Part shown: piece by piece, positions 8,318 through 15,974 of the stretch
How the letters are laid out: each line of letters starts with the position of its first letter
Numbering within the stretch: the stretch's first letter is position 1
DNA from: Mucilaginibacter sp. L294
GTDB taxonomy: Bacteria > Bacteroidota > Bacteroidia > Sphingobacteriales > Sphingobacteriaceae
DNA length: 54,162 nucleotides
NCBI RefSeq assembly: GCF_001636615.1
Contig: NZ_LGEK01000028.1
Coordinates: 1 to 54,162, forward strand
Direction: 5' to 3'
Translations under genes and position numbers: made by a program
Notes under the pieces: generated by a model
What the model saw: the letters and a program-made list of their open reading frames with translations, nothing else
Databases searched by the model: none
Told to the model about the DNA's origin: nothing

Positions 8318-8325
8318 TATTTTTG
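8318..8325 (+). promoter_or_regulatory. -7 promoter box of aguB
   Basis: TATTTTTG, an exact TAnnTTTG match, 17 nt before the ATG at 8343. Confidence 0.6.
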
Positions 8326-8342
8326 CGCAAATTTTGTATCAA

Positions 8343-9212
8343 ATGGGTAAGGTAAAAGTTGGTATAGTGCAAATGACCTGCACAGCAAATAAACAGGAAA
8401 ACCTGGATAAGGCTATTGTTAAAGTACGCGAAGCTGCGGCCAAAGGCGCACAGATAGTTTGCCTGCAGGAACTTTTTACATCGCTATATTTTTGTGATGT
8501 GGAAGATTACGATAACTTTAAGCTGGCCGAGCCTATCCCCGGCCCATCAACTGATGCTTTGCAAAAAGTAGCGGGCGAACTGGGCGTGGTGATCATCGCC
8601 TCGCTATTTGAGAAACGTGCGCAAGGCGTTTACCACAATACCACCGCCGTTTTAGATGCTGATGGCAGCTACCTGGGCAAATACCGCAAAATGCATATCC
8701 CGGATGACCCGGGTTTTTACGAGAAATTCTATTTCACCCCTGGTGATTTGGGCTACAAGGTTTTCAAAACCAAATTTGCTACCATAGGTGTATTGATTTG
8801 CTGGGACCAATGGTACCCCGAGGCAGCACGCATAACCGCATTAATGGGTGCCGAAATTCTGTTTTACCCAACCGCAATTGGCTGGGCTACCACGCAGGAC
8901 GAAGCCACCAACGTTAAACAATACAATGCCTGGCAAACCATACAGCGCAGCCATGCTGTTGCCAACGGCGTGCACGTGGTAAGTGTTAACCGTGTTGGTG
9001 AAGAAGCGGGCGTTAAATTCTGGGGGGGATCGTTCTTCGCCGATCCGTTTGGAGAACTTTTACACCAAACCACGGTTGAGCAGGAAGAAGTGATTGTAAA
9101 AGAACTGGACCTTGATCAATCTGATTACTACCGCAGCCACTGGCCGTTTTTACGCGATCGCCGCATAGATTCGTATCAACCTATTACCAAACGTTTAATA
9201 GATAACGACTAA
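8343..9212 (+). CDS. aguB: N-carbamoylputrescine amidase
   Basis: 289 residues from the ATG at 8343; an upstream in-frame TTG (8334) is less likely because the ATG gives the usual MxKVKVGIVQM start. Nitrilase-superfamily fold with the triad E43 (CLQELF), K116 (KYRKMHIPDD) and C153 (LICWDQWYPEAAR). DDPGFYEKFYFTPGD and YPTAIGW are typical of N-carbamoylputrescine amidases, which convert N-carbamoylputrescine to putrescine, CO2 and ammonia. Its partner agmatine deiminase lies 426 bp downstream; the pair is usually adjacent, and here a foreign-looking gene separates them. Confidence 0.92.
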   Translation: MGKVKVGIVQMTCTANKQENLDKAIVKVREAAAKGAQIVCLQELFTSLYFCDVEDYDNFKLAEPIPGPSTDALQKVAGELGVVIIASLFEKRAQGVYHNTTAVLDADGSYLGKYRKMHIPDDPGFYEKFYFTPGDLGYKVFKTKFATIGVLICWDQWYPEAARITALMGAEILFYPTAIGWATTQDEATNVKQYNAWQTIQRSHAVANGVHVVSVNRVGEEAGVKFWGGSFFADPFGELLHQTTVEQEEVIVKELDLDQSDYYRSHWPFLRDRRIDSYQPITKRLIDND

Positions 9213-9213
9213 T

Positions 9214-9244
9214 TAGTCCATGGACCATAGTCGATAGACCATAG
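9214..9244. repeat. Left inverted repeat of the four-helix-bundle cassette
   Basis: TAGTCCATGGACCATAGTCG continuing to ATAGACCATAG. The reverse complement of the segment at 9616-9645 matches it imperfectly over about 30 bp (shared blocks GTCCAT, CGAT, CATAG). It starts within a few bases of the aguB stop codon. Confidence 0.75.
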
Positions 9245-9252
9245 AAAACATT

Positions 9253-9606
9253 ATGGCATTTAAGTTTGAGAATCTTCTTGTTTGGCAAAGAGCGTTATAC
9301 TTAACTGACGAGGTTAATACCTTAACTAAAAATAGCTTTCCAAAAGATGAGCTTTTCGTGCTAACTTCTCAAATTAAGAGGGCTGCTGATTCTGTTGTAT
9401 TAAATATTGCAGAGGGATGTACAGGACAAACAAACGCAGTATTCAAACAATTCCTTGGGTATGCATTACGATCTGCTATTGAAGTTGTTTCTTGTCTATT
9501 TATAGCCAAGCGAAGAAACATCATATCACAAGCGGACTTTCAAAAGTTGTATGATGATTATCAAGCGTTATGTAAGATGATCACTGCTTTACGTAACACA
9601 TTATAA
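9253..9606 (+). CDS. Four-helix-bundle protein (23S rRNA intervening-sequence / Avd-like family)
   Basis: 117 residues. The signature FENLLVWQRALYL near the N-terminus, FPKDELFVLTSQIKRAADSV, LNIAEG at residues 52-57 and FLGYALRSAIEVVSCL define the S23/TIGR02436-type four-helix bundle. Relatives are encoded in intervening sequences of 23S rRNA and, as Avd, in diversity-generating retroelements; the cellular role of free-standing members is unclear. The codon use is plainly more AT-rich than aguB and aguA, and the gene lies exactly between inverted repeats at 9214-9244 and 9616-9645, so I infer insertion into the agu locus. Confidence 0.88.
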   Translation: MAFKFENLLVWQRALYLTDEVNTLTKNSFPKDELFVLTSQIKRAADSVVLNIAEGCTGQTNAVFKQFLGYALRSAIEVVSCLFIAKRRNIISQADFQKLYDDYQALCKMITALRNTL

Positions 9607-9615
9607 AAACTTTTT

Positions 9616-9645
9616 CTATGGACTATCGACCATCGACTATGGACA
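9616..9645. repeat. Right inverted repeat of the four-helix-bundle cassette
   Basis: CTATGGACTATCGACCATCG continuing to ACTATGGACA. It is the inverted partner of 9214-9244. Two in-frame ATGs for aguA (9618 and 9639) fall inside it. Confidence 0.75.
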
Positions 9646-10679
9646 ACAATAACCTACCTACCGGATTCCATTTCCCCGCCGAATGGGCTAAGCATACCGC
9701 CACCTGGCTAAGTTGGCCGCATAAGGAGGCTTCATGGCCGGGTAAACTGGGTATGATATACGGTAAATATGCCGAGTTTATTAAAGTACTTACCGAAGGC
9801 GAACTCGTTCGCATAAACGTGGTTGATGAGCAAATGGCGGCTTTTGCCAAACAGCAACTACAGGCGGTTGGTGCCGACCTGAGCAAGGTTGAGTTTTTTG
9901 AGTTTGGCACAAATGATGCCTGGTGCCGCGATCATGGTCCGGCGTTTTTGGTGAATTATGAAACCAAAGAAAAAGTAATTGTAGACTGGGGTTATAACGC
10001 CTGGGGCGACAAATACCCTCCGTATGATCTGGATGATATCATCCCAACAAAAATTGGCAAGCAGTTTAACCTGCCGGTGTACCACCCCGGTATAGTGATG
10101 GAAGGCGGTTCAGTTGATTTTAACGGCGCAGGCACTTTGCTTACCACAACCGCTTGCCTGCTGAATAAAAACCGCAACCCGCATTTAAACCAGCAGCAAA
10201 TAGAAGGTTACCTGCAAAACTACTACGGTGTTGAGCAGATACTTTGGCTGGGAGATGGCATCATCGGCGATGATACCGACGGCCATATTGATGATATTAC
10301 CCGTTTTGTAAATACCGATACCGTAGTTACCGTTGTGGAGCACAACAAAAACGACGAGAACTACCACATACTGCAAGAGAACCTGCAAACCCTTAAAGCC
10401 ATGCGCCTGCTAAACGGCAAGCAACTCAATATTGTTGAGCTGCCCATGCCCGAGCCGGTGATCTACGACGATCAGCGCCTGCCTGCATCATACGCTAATT
10501 TCTACATCGGTAACGCGGCTGTGGTAGTACCCACCTTTCGCTCGCATCATGATGACAAAGCGCTCGATCTGATACAAGGCTGCTTCCCCGACAGGAAAGT
10601 GATCGGTATAGATTCAACAGATATTATCTGGGGCCTAGGGAGTTTCCATTGTTTGAGCCAGCAGGAACCGGCGGTGTAG
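9639..10679 (+). CDS. aguA: Agmatine deiminase
   Basis: 346 residues from ATG 9639. The earlier ATG at 9618 lies in the flanking repeat and would add seven residues unlike the family, so 9639 is preferred. Peptidylarginine-deiminase fold: PAEWAKHTATWLSWPHKEASWPG at the start, GTNDAWCRDHGP, GDGIIGDDTDGHIDD, and the catalytic C338 in SFHCLSQQEPAV at the very end. It converts agmatine to N-carbamoylputrescine plus ammonia, and AguB completes putrescine synthesis. The last 56 bp overlap the convergent gene at 10624, so the catalytic-cysteine codons are also coding on the other strand. Confidence 0.93.
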   Translation: MDNNNLPTGFHFPAEWAKHTATWLSWPHKEASWPGKLGMIYGKYAEFIKVLTEGELVRINVVDEQMAAFAKQQLQAVGADLSKVEFFEFGTNDAWCRDHGPAFLVNYETKEKVIVDWGYNAWGDKYPPYDLDDIIPTKIGKQFNLPVYHPGIVMEGGSVDFNGAGTLLTTTACLLNKNRNPHLNQQQIEGYLQNYYGVEQILWLGDGIIGDDTDGHIDDITRFVNTDTVVTVVEHNKNDENYHILQENLQTLKAMRLLNGKQLNIVELPMPEPVIYDDQRLPASYANFYIGNAAVVVPTFRSHHDDKALDLIQGCFPDRKVIGIDSTDIIWGLGSFHCLSQQEPAV

Positions 10680-11832
10680 GGTCAAGTTCAAAATCAAACC
10701 ATGGAATGTTGAGCAAGCCCTTTTTTTGATATATGAAAACAGTGCTACCAACAGGTGTTTTATAGTAGCTTTTTTCCGAAACATCTACTTCTCTAATATT
10801 CTGTCCCGGCAGCCATGGTTTTAATTTAAGGTGGTAATGTGCGCCTTTACTATTGCTTATGTATTCATCAACTACCTGTGTTTGGTATTTGACAGGTTTA
10901 GAATTATCAAACAAGCAATTTGTTAATGTTACACTCCCCAATCCAAATATTATAGAGATAAACAGCATACCAAAGACCTGACCTACAATAAATCTATTGT
11001 TTTTGTTTATTCCAAGTGTATAAAGCAGGATAAAAAAAATCAATGTTACTGTAACCATAATCGGCCATGCCCTGGAAATAGAATGCAACTCAAATTGTGT
11101 GATTGCTGTAACTAAAAGCAGAACTATCGGCATACAAAAACCTATGCTTATACCCCAATAATTGCTTCGCTGAGAGTCACTCGCAAACTTAATTAAACCA
11201 TTGCTTTGGCTCATAATAGCAAGCCCTAACGCCGGGTATAAAATGCCTGCCCAAAATGATAAATTGTGGTTCCTAACAAATATCAAAATAAAAAACATTA
11301 TAAATCCCCAAACTGAATATGCGATTGCTATTTGCCCCATTTTATCAATTTTAGAGGTTCGTTCTTCAACAGTATATCCTAAGGAATTATCGTGCAAAAG
11401 CTTCTCCTTTTCTGCCTCACGATCTTTATTATCCAAATCAGTAAACTTTTCACGCAGCCATTTTGTTAGCTCCTCAGATTTAGCAAGATCATCGTAATTA
11501 CTGATCTTTAATTGGGAATAAGAAGCCTCCAATGGCTCTATAATAATTATTTTCGACTCAATTCTAACACCTTTAATATCATCAAAATTCAGTGTTCTAT
11601 TGTAAAATAATCTTTGGCGGGTTATACTGGTTTCTGTTACAATAACCTTGCTTTTAAAAAGATTGAGGATGATAAGAATGCCAATCGCTACGGGTATCAA
11701 TACTATCAAATAAACAATCGCTTCGTTTGGGGGCTTAGAGATAAGCATCAACAATAAAAAGCCTACAATACCACCAGCTAATAACCCGTAAAATATCTTC
11801 CCGAAAAGCCCAACCTTATACTCCTGTTCCAT
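10624..11832 (-). CDS. Membrane protein with N-terminal PH-like region (long paralog)
   Basis: 402 residues, family not recognised. Two N-terminal membrane helices (about 10-55), then a cytoplasmic region resembling a bacterial PH domain (VIVTETSITRQRLFYNRTLNFDDIKGVRI), a charged helical linker, four helices (about 170-310) and an extracytoplasmic C-terminal domain ending PPVPAGSNNGNSLGPR. The C-terminal 240 residues are paralogous to the next gene (11908-12639). The end overlaps aguA by 56 bp on the opposite strand. AT-rich compared with neighbours. Confidence 0.75.
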   Translation of the reverse strand: MEQEYKVGLFGKIFYGLLAGGIVGFLLLMLISKPPNEAIVYLIVLIPVAIGILIILNLFKSKVIVTETSITRQRLFYNRTLNFDDIKGVRIESKIIIIEPLEASYSQLKISNYDDLAKSEELTKWLREKFTDLDNKDREAEKEKLLHDNSLGYTVEERTSKIDKMGQIAIAYSVWGFIMFFILIFVRNHNLSFWAGILYPALGLAIMSQSNGLIKFASDSQRSNYWGISIGFCMPIVLLLVTAITQFELHSISRAWPIMVTVTLIFFILLYTLGINKNNRFIVGQVFGMLFISIIFGLGSVTLTNCLFDNSKPVKYQTQVVDEYISNSKGAHYHLKLKPWLPGQNIREVDVSEKSYYKTPVGSTVFIYQKKGLLNIPWFDFELDPTPPVPAGSNNGNSLGPR

Positions 11833-11903
11833 TGTAATTATTTAGGTTTTCTAAAGTATGCAGAAATCCCTAATGATTATTATAATTTCCCTTAACATCT
11901 TTT

Positions 11904-11960
11904 CGAATTATCTGGTAGCTGGGGAGTTTCCATTGCCTGAGCCAGCAGGAACCGGCGGTG
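11904..11960 (+). pseudogene. Relic of the aguA 3' end antisense to the short paralog
   Basis: On the forward strand the codons read R-I-I-W-stop-L-G-S-F-H-C-L-S-Q-Q-E-P-A-V, against D-I-I-W-G-L-G-S-F-H-C-L-S-Q-Q-E-P-A-V at the aguA terminus (10620-10676). The DNA is nearly identical over about 50 bp. Similarity fades left of 11904. This shows that the tandem duplication of the membrane-protein gene carried the overlapping aguA tail along. Confidence 0.8.
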
Positions 11961-12639
11961 CAGCATCAATGGTATAAGTAAACCAGGGTACATTAAACAA
12001 ACCTTTCTTTTCAACAATGCTTACCGCAGTATCAACAGCTGCTTTTTCGTATTCGTTCTTTTTCACATCTACCGTTTTCCCATACAGGCCGGGCCTCCAT
12101 CCGTCTATCATAAGGTGGTAACGCACTCCTCTACCGGTACTCGTGTAACGGTTGGCTATAGTCGTATTGTACTTCTGCGGGGCAGAGCCATCAAAAATAC
12201 AATTGGCCACAACTGCGCTACCAAAGCCCCAAAATAAGGACGCTATAAGCATGACCACCACCTGCCCGGCAACATAGCCGGCAGCCTTGTTGATACCCGT
12301 AGCAAGTAATAACACAAATAACACCGAAGCAAAAACTGCAGCTATATGCCATAAATTATTATATGATAACAGGTGATATTTAGTCAGACCTGTATAAAAC
12401 ATCAATATCACCGGCCAAAAATACCCCAGGGCAATCCCTAAAGGATTACTCTTTTCATTCCAGCTTAAAAATTTAACTTGCCCATGGCTTAGCAGCATCA
12501 GCCCGATACCTGACAGGGTATAAATAGTACAAAAAACAAATGTAGCATAGCCATTGCCAATGCACAAAAACACAATAAAAAACGCAAAGCTACTTACCAT
12601 GTAGATCATACCTAATTGCCATATTTTATCCTTGTTATC
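11908..12639 (-). CDS. Membrane protein (short paralog)
   Basis: 243 residues from the ATG at 12639; a TTG-started frame reaches 12681 but the upstream DNA matches the non-coding region before the long paralog. Four membrane helices followed by an extracytoplasmic domain; IFDGSAPQKYNTTI, GVRYHLMIDGWRPG, KKGLFNVPWF and PPVPAGSGNGNS match the C-terminal part of the long paralog. It lacks that protein's roughly 159 N-terminal residues. Since the upstream regions are alike (TTTCTGCATAC...TTAGAAAA before both starts), the N-terminal region was probably deleted in this copy or gained in the other. Function unknown. Confidence 0.72.
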   Translation of the reverse strand, partial: DNKDKIWQLGMIYMVSSFAFFIVFLCIGNGYATFVFCTIYTLSGIGLMLLSHGQVKFLSWNEKSNPLGIALGYFWPVILMFYTGLTKYHLLSYNNLWHIAAVFASVLFVLLLATGINKAAGYVAGQVVVMLIASLFWGFGSAVVANCIFDGSAPQKYNTTIANRYTSTGRGVRYHLMIDGWRPGLYGKTVDVKKNEYEKAAVDTAVSIVEKKGLFNVPWFTYTIDAAPPVPAGSGNGNSPATR

Positions 12640-12752
12640 CATTATTATGATTAGATTTTCTAATGTATGCAGAAATAGCAAATTACTATAACCTAATTTT
12701 TCACCGACAATTCTCCCGTACTTACCGACTTGTTTAATGCTATTGCCAATAA

Positions 12753-12760
12753 TACATTTG
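12753..12760 (+). promoter_or_regulatory. -7 promoter box of the LiaF-LytTR operon
   Basis: TACATTTG, an exact TAnnTTTG match, with a TTG about 20 bp upstream (12730-12732) as a possible -33 element. It is 52 nt before the first start codon. Confidence 0.5.
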
Positions 12761-12812
12761 CAGTTCTGTAATCTTAAGTTAGTTTTGGTTAAGATTTAAA
12801 TAGAAGAATACC

Positions 12813-13634
12813 ATGTCCAATCATATAAACGATTTAAACCGCACCCCAAAAAACAAGGTTTTAGCCGGGGTAATCCTATTGGCAGTAGGCGGTGTACTGC
12901 TGGTTAAACAATTTAACCTGTTCTTTTTCCCACACTGGTTATTCAGTTGGCCAATACTACTGATCATTTGGGGCCTTTATTATGGCGCCAAGCATAATTT
13001 CCGTAAGCCATTCTGGTTTATACTGGTCATAGTTGGTTTTGGCAATTTACTTGACGATGCCATCCCCAGTTTTGATGTAAGCGACATTATATGGCCGGTA
13101 ATGCTTATTGCTTTTGGTATATGGATAATTATGCGGAAGAAGAACGAACCCGTAATACAAAACGCCGACTACTGGGATAAAAAATATAAAGCCAACCCAT
13201 ACAGCGGCGATAAGCCTTTGGCAAGTTTTGATACCGAGGGCACAGAGCAAGCAGCAACCGAGCCGATAGGCAACATGCCCCCGCCACCATCAGAGGATGA
13301 TTACCTTAATGCTACCGCCATATTTGGCGGGGTTAATAAAACCATCCTTTCTAAAAACTTCCAGGGCGGCGATATCACTAACGTATTTGGCGGCACCGAG
13401 CTTGATTTTACCCAGGCAGATATACACGGGCGTGTTATTATTGATATTACGCAAATGTTTGGCGGCACCAAGCTTATTGTACCGGCTAACTGGCATGTAG
13501 TGCCCGATCTGGCAGCCGTATTTGCCGGGGTTGATGATAAGCGTATAAAAACTACTCTTGCAAATACTACCGATAAAGTACTGGTGTTAAAAGGTGTATC
13601 AATGTTTGCCGGGGTTGATATCCGCAGTTATTAA
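12813..13634 (+). CDS. LiaF-like membrane protein
   Basis: 273 residues. The N-terminal half has about four membrane helices in the LiaF-TM arrangement (VLAGVILLAVGGVLLVKQFNLF), then a linker with PPPPSEDD. The C-terminal half is beta-repeat rich with recurring FGG motifs (IFGGVNKTI, VFGGTELDF, MFGGTKLIV, VFAGVDD, MFAGVDIRSY), as in cell-wall-active-antibiotics-response proteins. LiaF proteins inhibit or sense for envelope-stress kinases. First gene of an operon with a LytS-type kinase and LytTR regulator, so a role in envelope-stress signalling is inferred. Confidence 0.82.
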   Translation: MSNHINDLNRTPKNKVLAGVILLAVGGVLLVKQFNLFFFPHWLFSWPILLIIWGLYYGAKHNFRKPFWFILVIVGFGNLLDDAIPSFDVSDIIWPVMLIAFGIWIIMRKKNEPVIQNADYWDKKYKANPYSGDKPLASFDTEGTEQAATEPIGNMPPPPSEDDYLNATAIFGGVNKTILSKNFQGGDITNVFGGTELDFTQADIHGRVIIDITQMFGGTKLIVPANWHVVPDLAAVFAGVDDKRIKTTLANTTDKVLVLKGVSMFAGVDIRSY

Positions 13635-13672
13635 TAACAAGCATCCATTTCAATTACCGATAATATAATTAA

Positions 13673-13678
13673 AAGGAG
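13673..13678 (+). promoter_or_regulatory. Strong Shine-Dalgarno before the DUF4288 gene
   Basis: AAGGAG lies 9 nt before ATG 13688. It stands out because most starts in this window have only A-rich leaders. Confidence 0.6.
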
Positions 13679-13687
13679 ACATACGTT

Positions 13688-14023
13688 ATGAACTGGTACG
13701 TAGCAAAATTAGTGTTCAGGGTGATAAGCGGCAATGGCGACCACAACGCACAGTTTGATGAGCAGTTACGCCTTATAAACGCTGAAACCGAAATACAGGC
13801 TTACGAAAAAGCAAGCACCATTGGCCATGCCAACCAGGATAGCTTTTTAAACGTACAAAAGCAAACCGTTAAATGGCAGTTTATTGATGTTGCCGAACTT
13901 AACGCTATAAGCGGCCTGGCCGATGGCACCGAATTATATTACAACATACATGAAGCAGAGAACCCGGACCTTTATATAGCCTGGGCACATCATAAAAGCG
14001 CCCTGTTGGGTGCAAAAAACTAA
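13688..14023 (+). CDS. DUF4288 domain protein
   Basis: 111 residues, a single soluble domain starting MNWYVAKLVFRVISG, with AETEIQAYEKASTIG in the middle and the C-terminal LYIAW characteristic of DUF4288. No known activity. Located 53 bp after the LiaF-like gene and 22 bp before the histidine kinase, so very probably cotranscribed. Confidence 0.8.
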   Translation: MNWYVAKLVFRVISGNGDHNAQFDEQLRLINAETEIQAYEKASTIGHANQDSFLNVQKQTVKWQFIDVAELNAISGLADGTELYYNIHEAENPDLYIAWAHHKSALLGAKN

Positions 14024-14045
14024 ACATCACCTTAAATAAAAAGCT

Positions 14046-15080
14046 TTGGCTGCATCGCAATTATCACATTCAAAATTAATTGGGGCCTTCCTGGTTTGCG
14101 GGCTGGTTTGGGCCGCCCTGCAAGCCTATATCATACACAGTTTTGGCTTTGTATGGTCTACCGCCGTTACAGACAGTGCCATGAGCGCTGTACTACTATC
14201 AGGCGCATGCTGGCTTATCAATAATAACCTGCGCTATTATCAGCCCGATAAAGAGAGTTACGTTTACCTGCTAATATGGTGCGCCGCGCTTGCCGCCGCC
14301 TGTATTGCCGGTTGCCGCTATATTTTACCGCTGTTTAATATGGGGCAGGTGTATTTTAACTTCCTGCAACAATCATTGGTTATCCGCTTTTTTACGCTGT
14401 TCCTGGCCATTGGCTGGATGGGCATGATCAGCGCGCTATGGTACACTCAGCTGGATCATAAAAAAACCGAGCAACGCAAAACCGAAGCCGAAAAGCTGGC
14501 CCGCGACGCCGAACTTTACAACCTGCGCCAGCAACTACAGCCGCACTTTTTGTTCAACAGCTTAAACTCTATAAACGCCTTGATTGGCTTTAAGCCCGAT
14601 GAAGCCAGGAGGATGATACACCAGTTATCAGATTTTTTACGGGGCACCTTAAAAAAGGATGACCAGCTTCTGGTGCCCTTAACGGATGAACTTACCCACC
14701 TTAACTTATACCTGGATATTGAGAAGGTACGCTTTGGCCACCGCCTGCAAACCGAAATTAGCTGTGATGATAAATGCGGCGAATCTATGCTGCCATCATT
14801 ACTGTTACAGCCCCTGGTAGAGAACGCCATTAAGTTTGGTTTATATGATACTACCGAAGATGTTACCATAAGCGTACGTGCCGAAACGGAGGACCAGTAC
14901 CTCGTTATTATGATACAAAACCCTTACGACCCCAAAACCAGCAGGCGCAGCAAAGGCACCGGTTTTGGCTTAAGCGGGGTACAACGCAGGCTTTATTTGA
15001 TATTTGCACGTAATGATTTGATGGAAACTCACGCAAATGATAATATATTTACAACCATAATAAAAATACCGCAGTTATGA
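14046..15080 (+). CDS. LytS/YehU-type sensor histidine kinase
   Basis: 344 residues. Four membrane helices in the first about 130 residues, a short coiled linker, then a His_kinase family dimerisation box with phospho-acceptor H167 in LRQQLQPHFLFNSLNSINALI. The ATP-binding part includes LLQPLVENAIKFG (N-box) and GTGFGLSGVQRRL (G-box). It has no extracytoplasmic sensor domain, so sensing is intramembrane or through the LiaF-like partner (inferred). TTG start; no upstream ATG is available. Overlaps the regulator by 4 bp (ATGA). Confidence 0.9.
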   Translation: MAASQLSHSKLIGAFLVCGLVWAALQAYIIHSFGFVWSTAVTDSAMSAVLLSGACWLINNNLRYYQPDKESYVYLLIWCAALAAACIAGCRYILPLFNMGQVYFNFLQQSLVIRFFTLFLAIGWMGMISALWYTQLDHKKTEQRKTEAEKLARDAELYNLRQQLQPHFLFNSLNSINALIGFKPDEARRMIHQLSDFLRGTLKKDDQLLVPLTDELTHLNLYLDIEKVRFGHRLQTEISCDDKCGESMLPSLLLQPLVENAIKFGLYDTTEDVTISVRAETEDQYLVIMIQNPYDPKTSRRSKGTGFGLSGVQRRLYLIFARNDLMETHANDNIFTTIIKIPQL

Positions 15081-15823
15081 TCAGCGCTTTAATTATTGAC
15101 GACGAGCCTTTAGCCCGTATGGTTGTACAAGAATATTTGTTGGATTTCCCCCTGATAGAAGTATTGCAGGAATGTGGCGATGGCTTTGAGGGCCTAAAAG
15201 CCATACAAACGCATCAGCCCGACCTGATATTCCTGGATGTGCAGATGCCAAAAATAAACGGCTTTGAAATGCTTGAACTGGTTGATAACCCGCCAGCTGT
15301 AATATTTGCCACCGCGTTTGATGAGTATGCCATTAAAGCCTTTGAAGCCCACGCTGTTGATTATCTTTTAAAACCCTTTAGCAAGGAGCGCTTTACCAAA
15401 GCCATAGAAAAGCTGCTGGCCCAGGCCCCTGCCGGCCCTACCCCGGTAACCAAAACCAACCCATTGCTTGAAGAAGCGGCACAATCGCCGGCGCAAAACG
15501 AGCGTATTGTGGTTAAAACAGGCACCAAAGTAAAAATCATAGCGGTACAGGATGTTGAATACCTGCAAGCTGATGATGATTACGTAAGCGTAATTACCGC
15601 AGAGGGCGCGTTCCTGAAAAACAAGACCATGGCGTTTTTTGAGAAAACCTTAGACCCACGCTACTTTGTGCGCGTGCACCGCTCATACATTATAGCCATA
15701 CAACAAATAACCCGTTTAGACCCCTACGAAAAAGACAGCCACCTGGCTATCCTCAAATCGGGCGCCAAGATCCCGGTAAGTAAAACGGGTTATGTGAAAT
15801 TGAAACAGGTATTAGGGATATAA
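15077..15823 (+). CDS. LytTR family response regulator
   Basis: 248 residues. Receiver domain (1-120) with acidic pocket D8-D9, phospho-acceptor D54 in LIFLDVQMPKING and K in LLKPF; a proline/alanine-rich linker; C-terminal LytTR DNA-binding domain (about 145-248; VEYLQADDDYVSVIT, RVHRSYIIAIQQI). Translationally coupled to the kinase. Likely targets include its own operon, but no LytTR direct-repeat site is obvious. Confidence 0.92.
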   Translation: MISALIIDDEPLARMVVQEYLLDFPLIEVLQECGDGFEGLKAIQTHQPDLIFLDVQMPKINGFEMLELVDNPPAVIFATAFDEYAIKAFEAHAVDYLLKPFSKERFTKAIEKLLAQAPAGPTPVTKTNPLLEEAAQSPAQNERIVVKTGTKVKIIAVQDVEYLQADDDYVSVITAEGAFLKNKTMAFFEKTLDPRYFVRVHRSYIIAIQQITRLDPYEKDSHLAILKSGAKIPVSKTGYVKLKQVLGI

Positions 15824-15829
15824 ACAAAC

Positions 15830-15908
15830 TGTCATGCTGAACGTAGTGAAGGATCTATAGCCGACATGCATCTTCGCGAATAGATGCTTCACTACGTTCA
15901 GCATGACA
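15830..15908. repeat. Long hairpin repeat, TGTCATGCTGAACG family
   Basis: Arms at 15830-15858 and 15880-15908 pair over 29 bp with one mismatch. A shorter-matched copy occurs at 16696-16792. It lies just after the LytTR gene and could act as a terminator or RNA-stabilising hairpin. Confidence 0.85.
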
Positions 15909-15974
15909 AATTAATTCAAATCTTTCTTTCAAACTAATTTTTTAGGTATATTTATCTCATTAATTATAAGATAG

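Noticed and set aside
8334..8342. TTG as start of aguB, adding three residues
   Set aside because: ATG 8343 gives the conserved N-terminus and lies at a normal distance from the promoter box.
9253..9606. Diversity-generating retroelement based on the Avd-like protein
   Set aside because: No reverse transcriptase and no template/variable repeat pair are seen nearby.
15830..15908. CRISPR-like repeat
   Set aside because: It is a single inverted repeat; no regularly spaced direct repeats or cas genes exist in the window.
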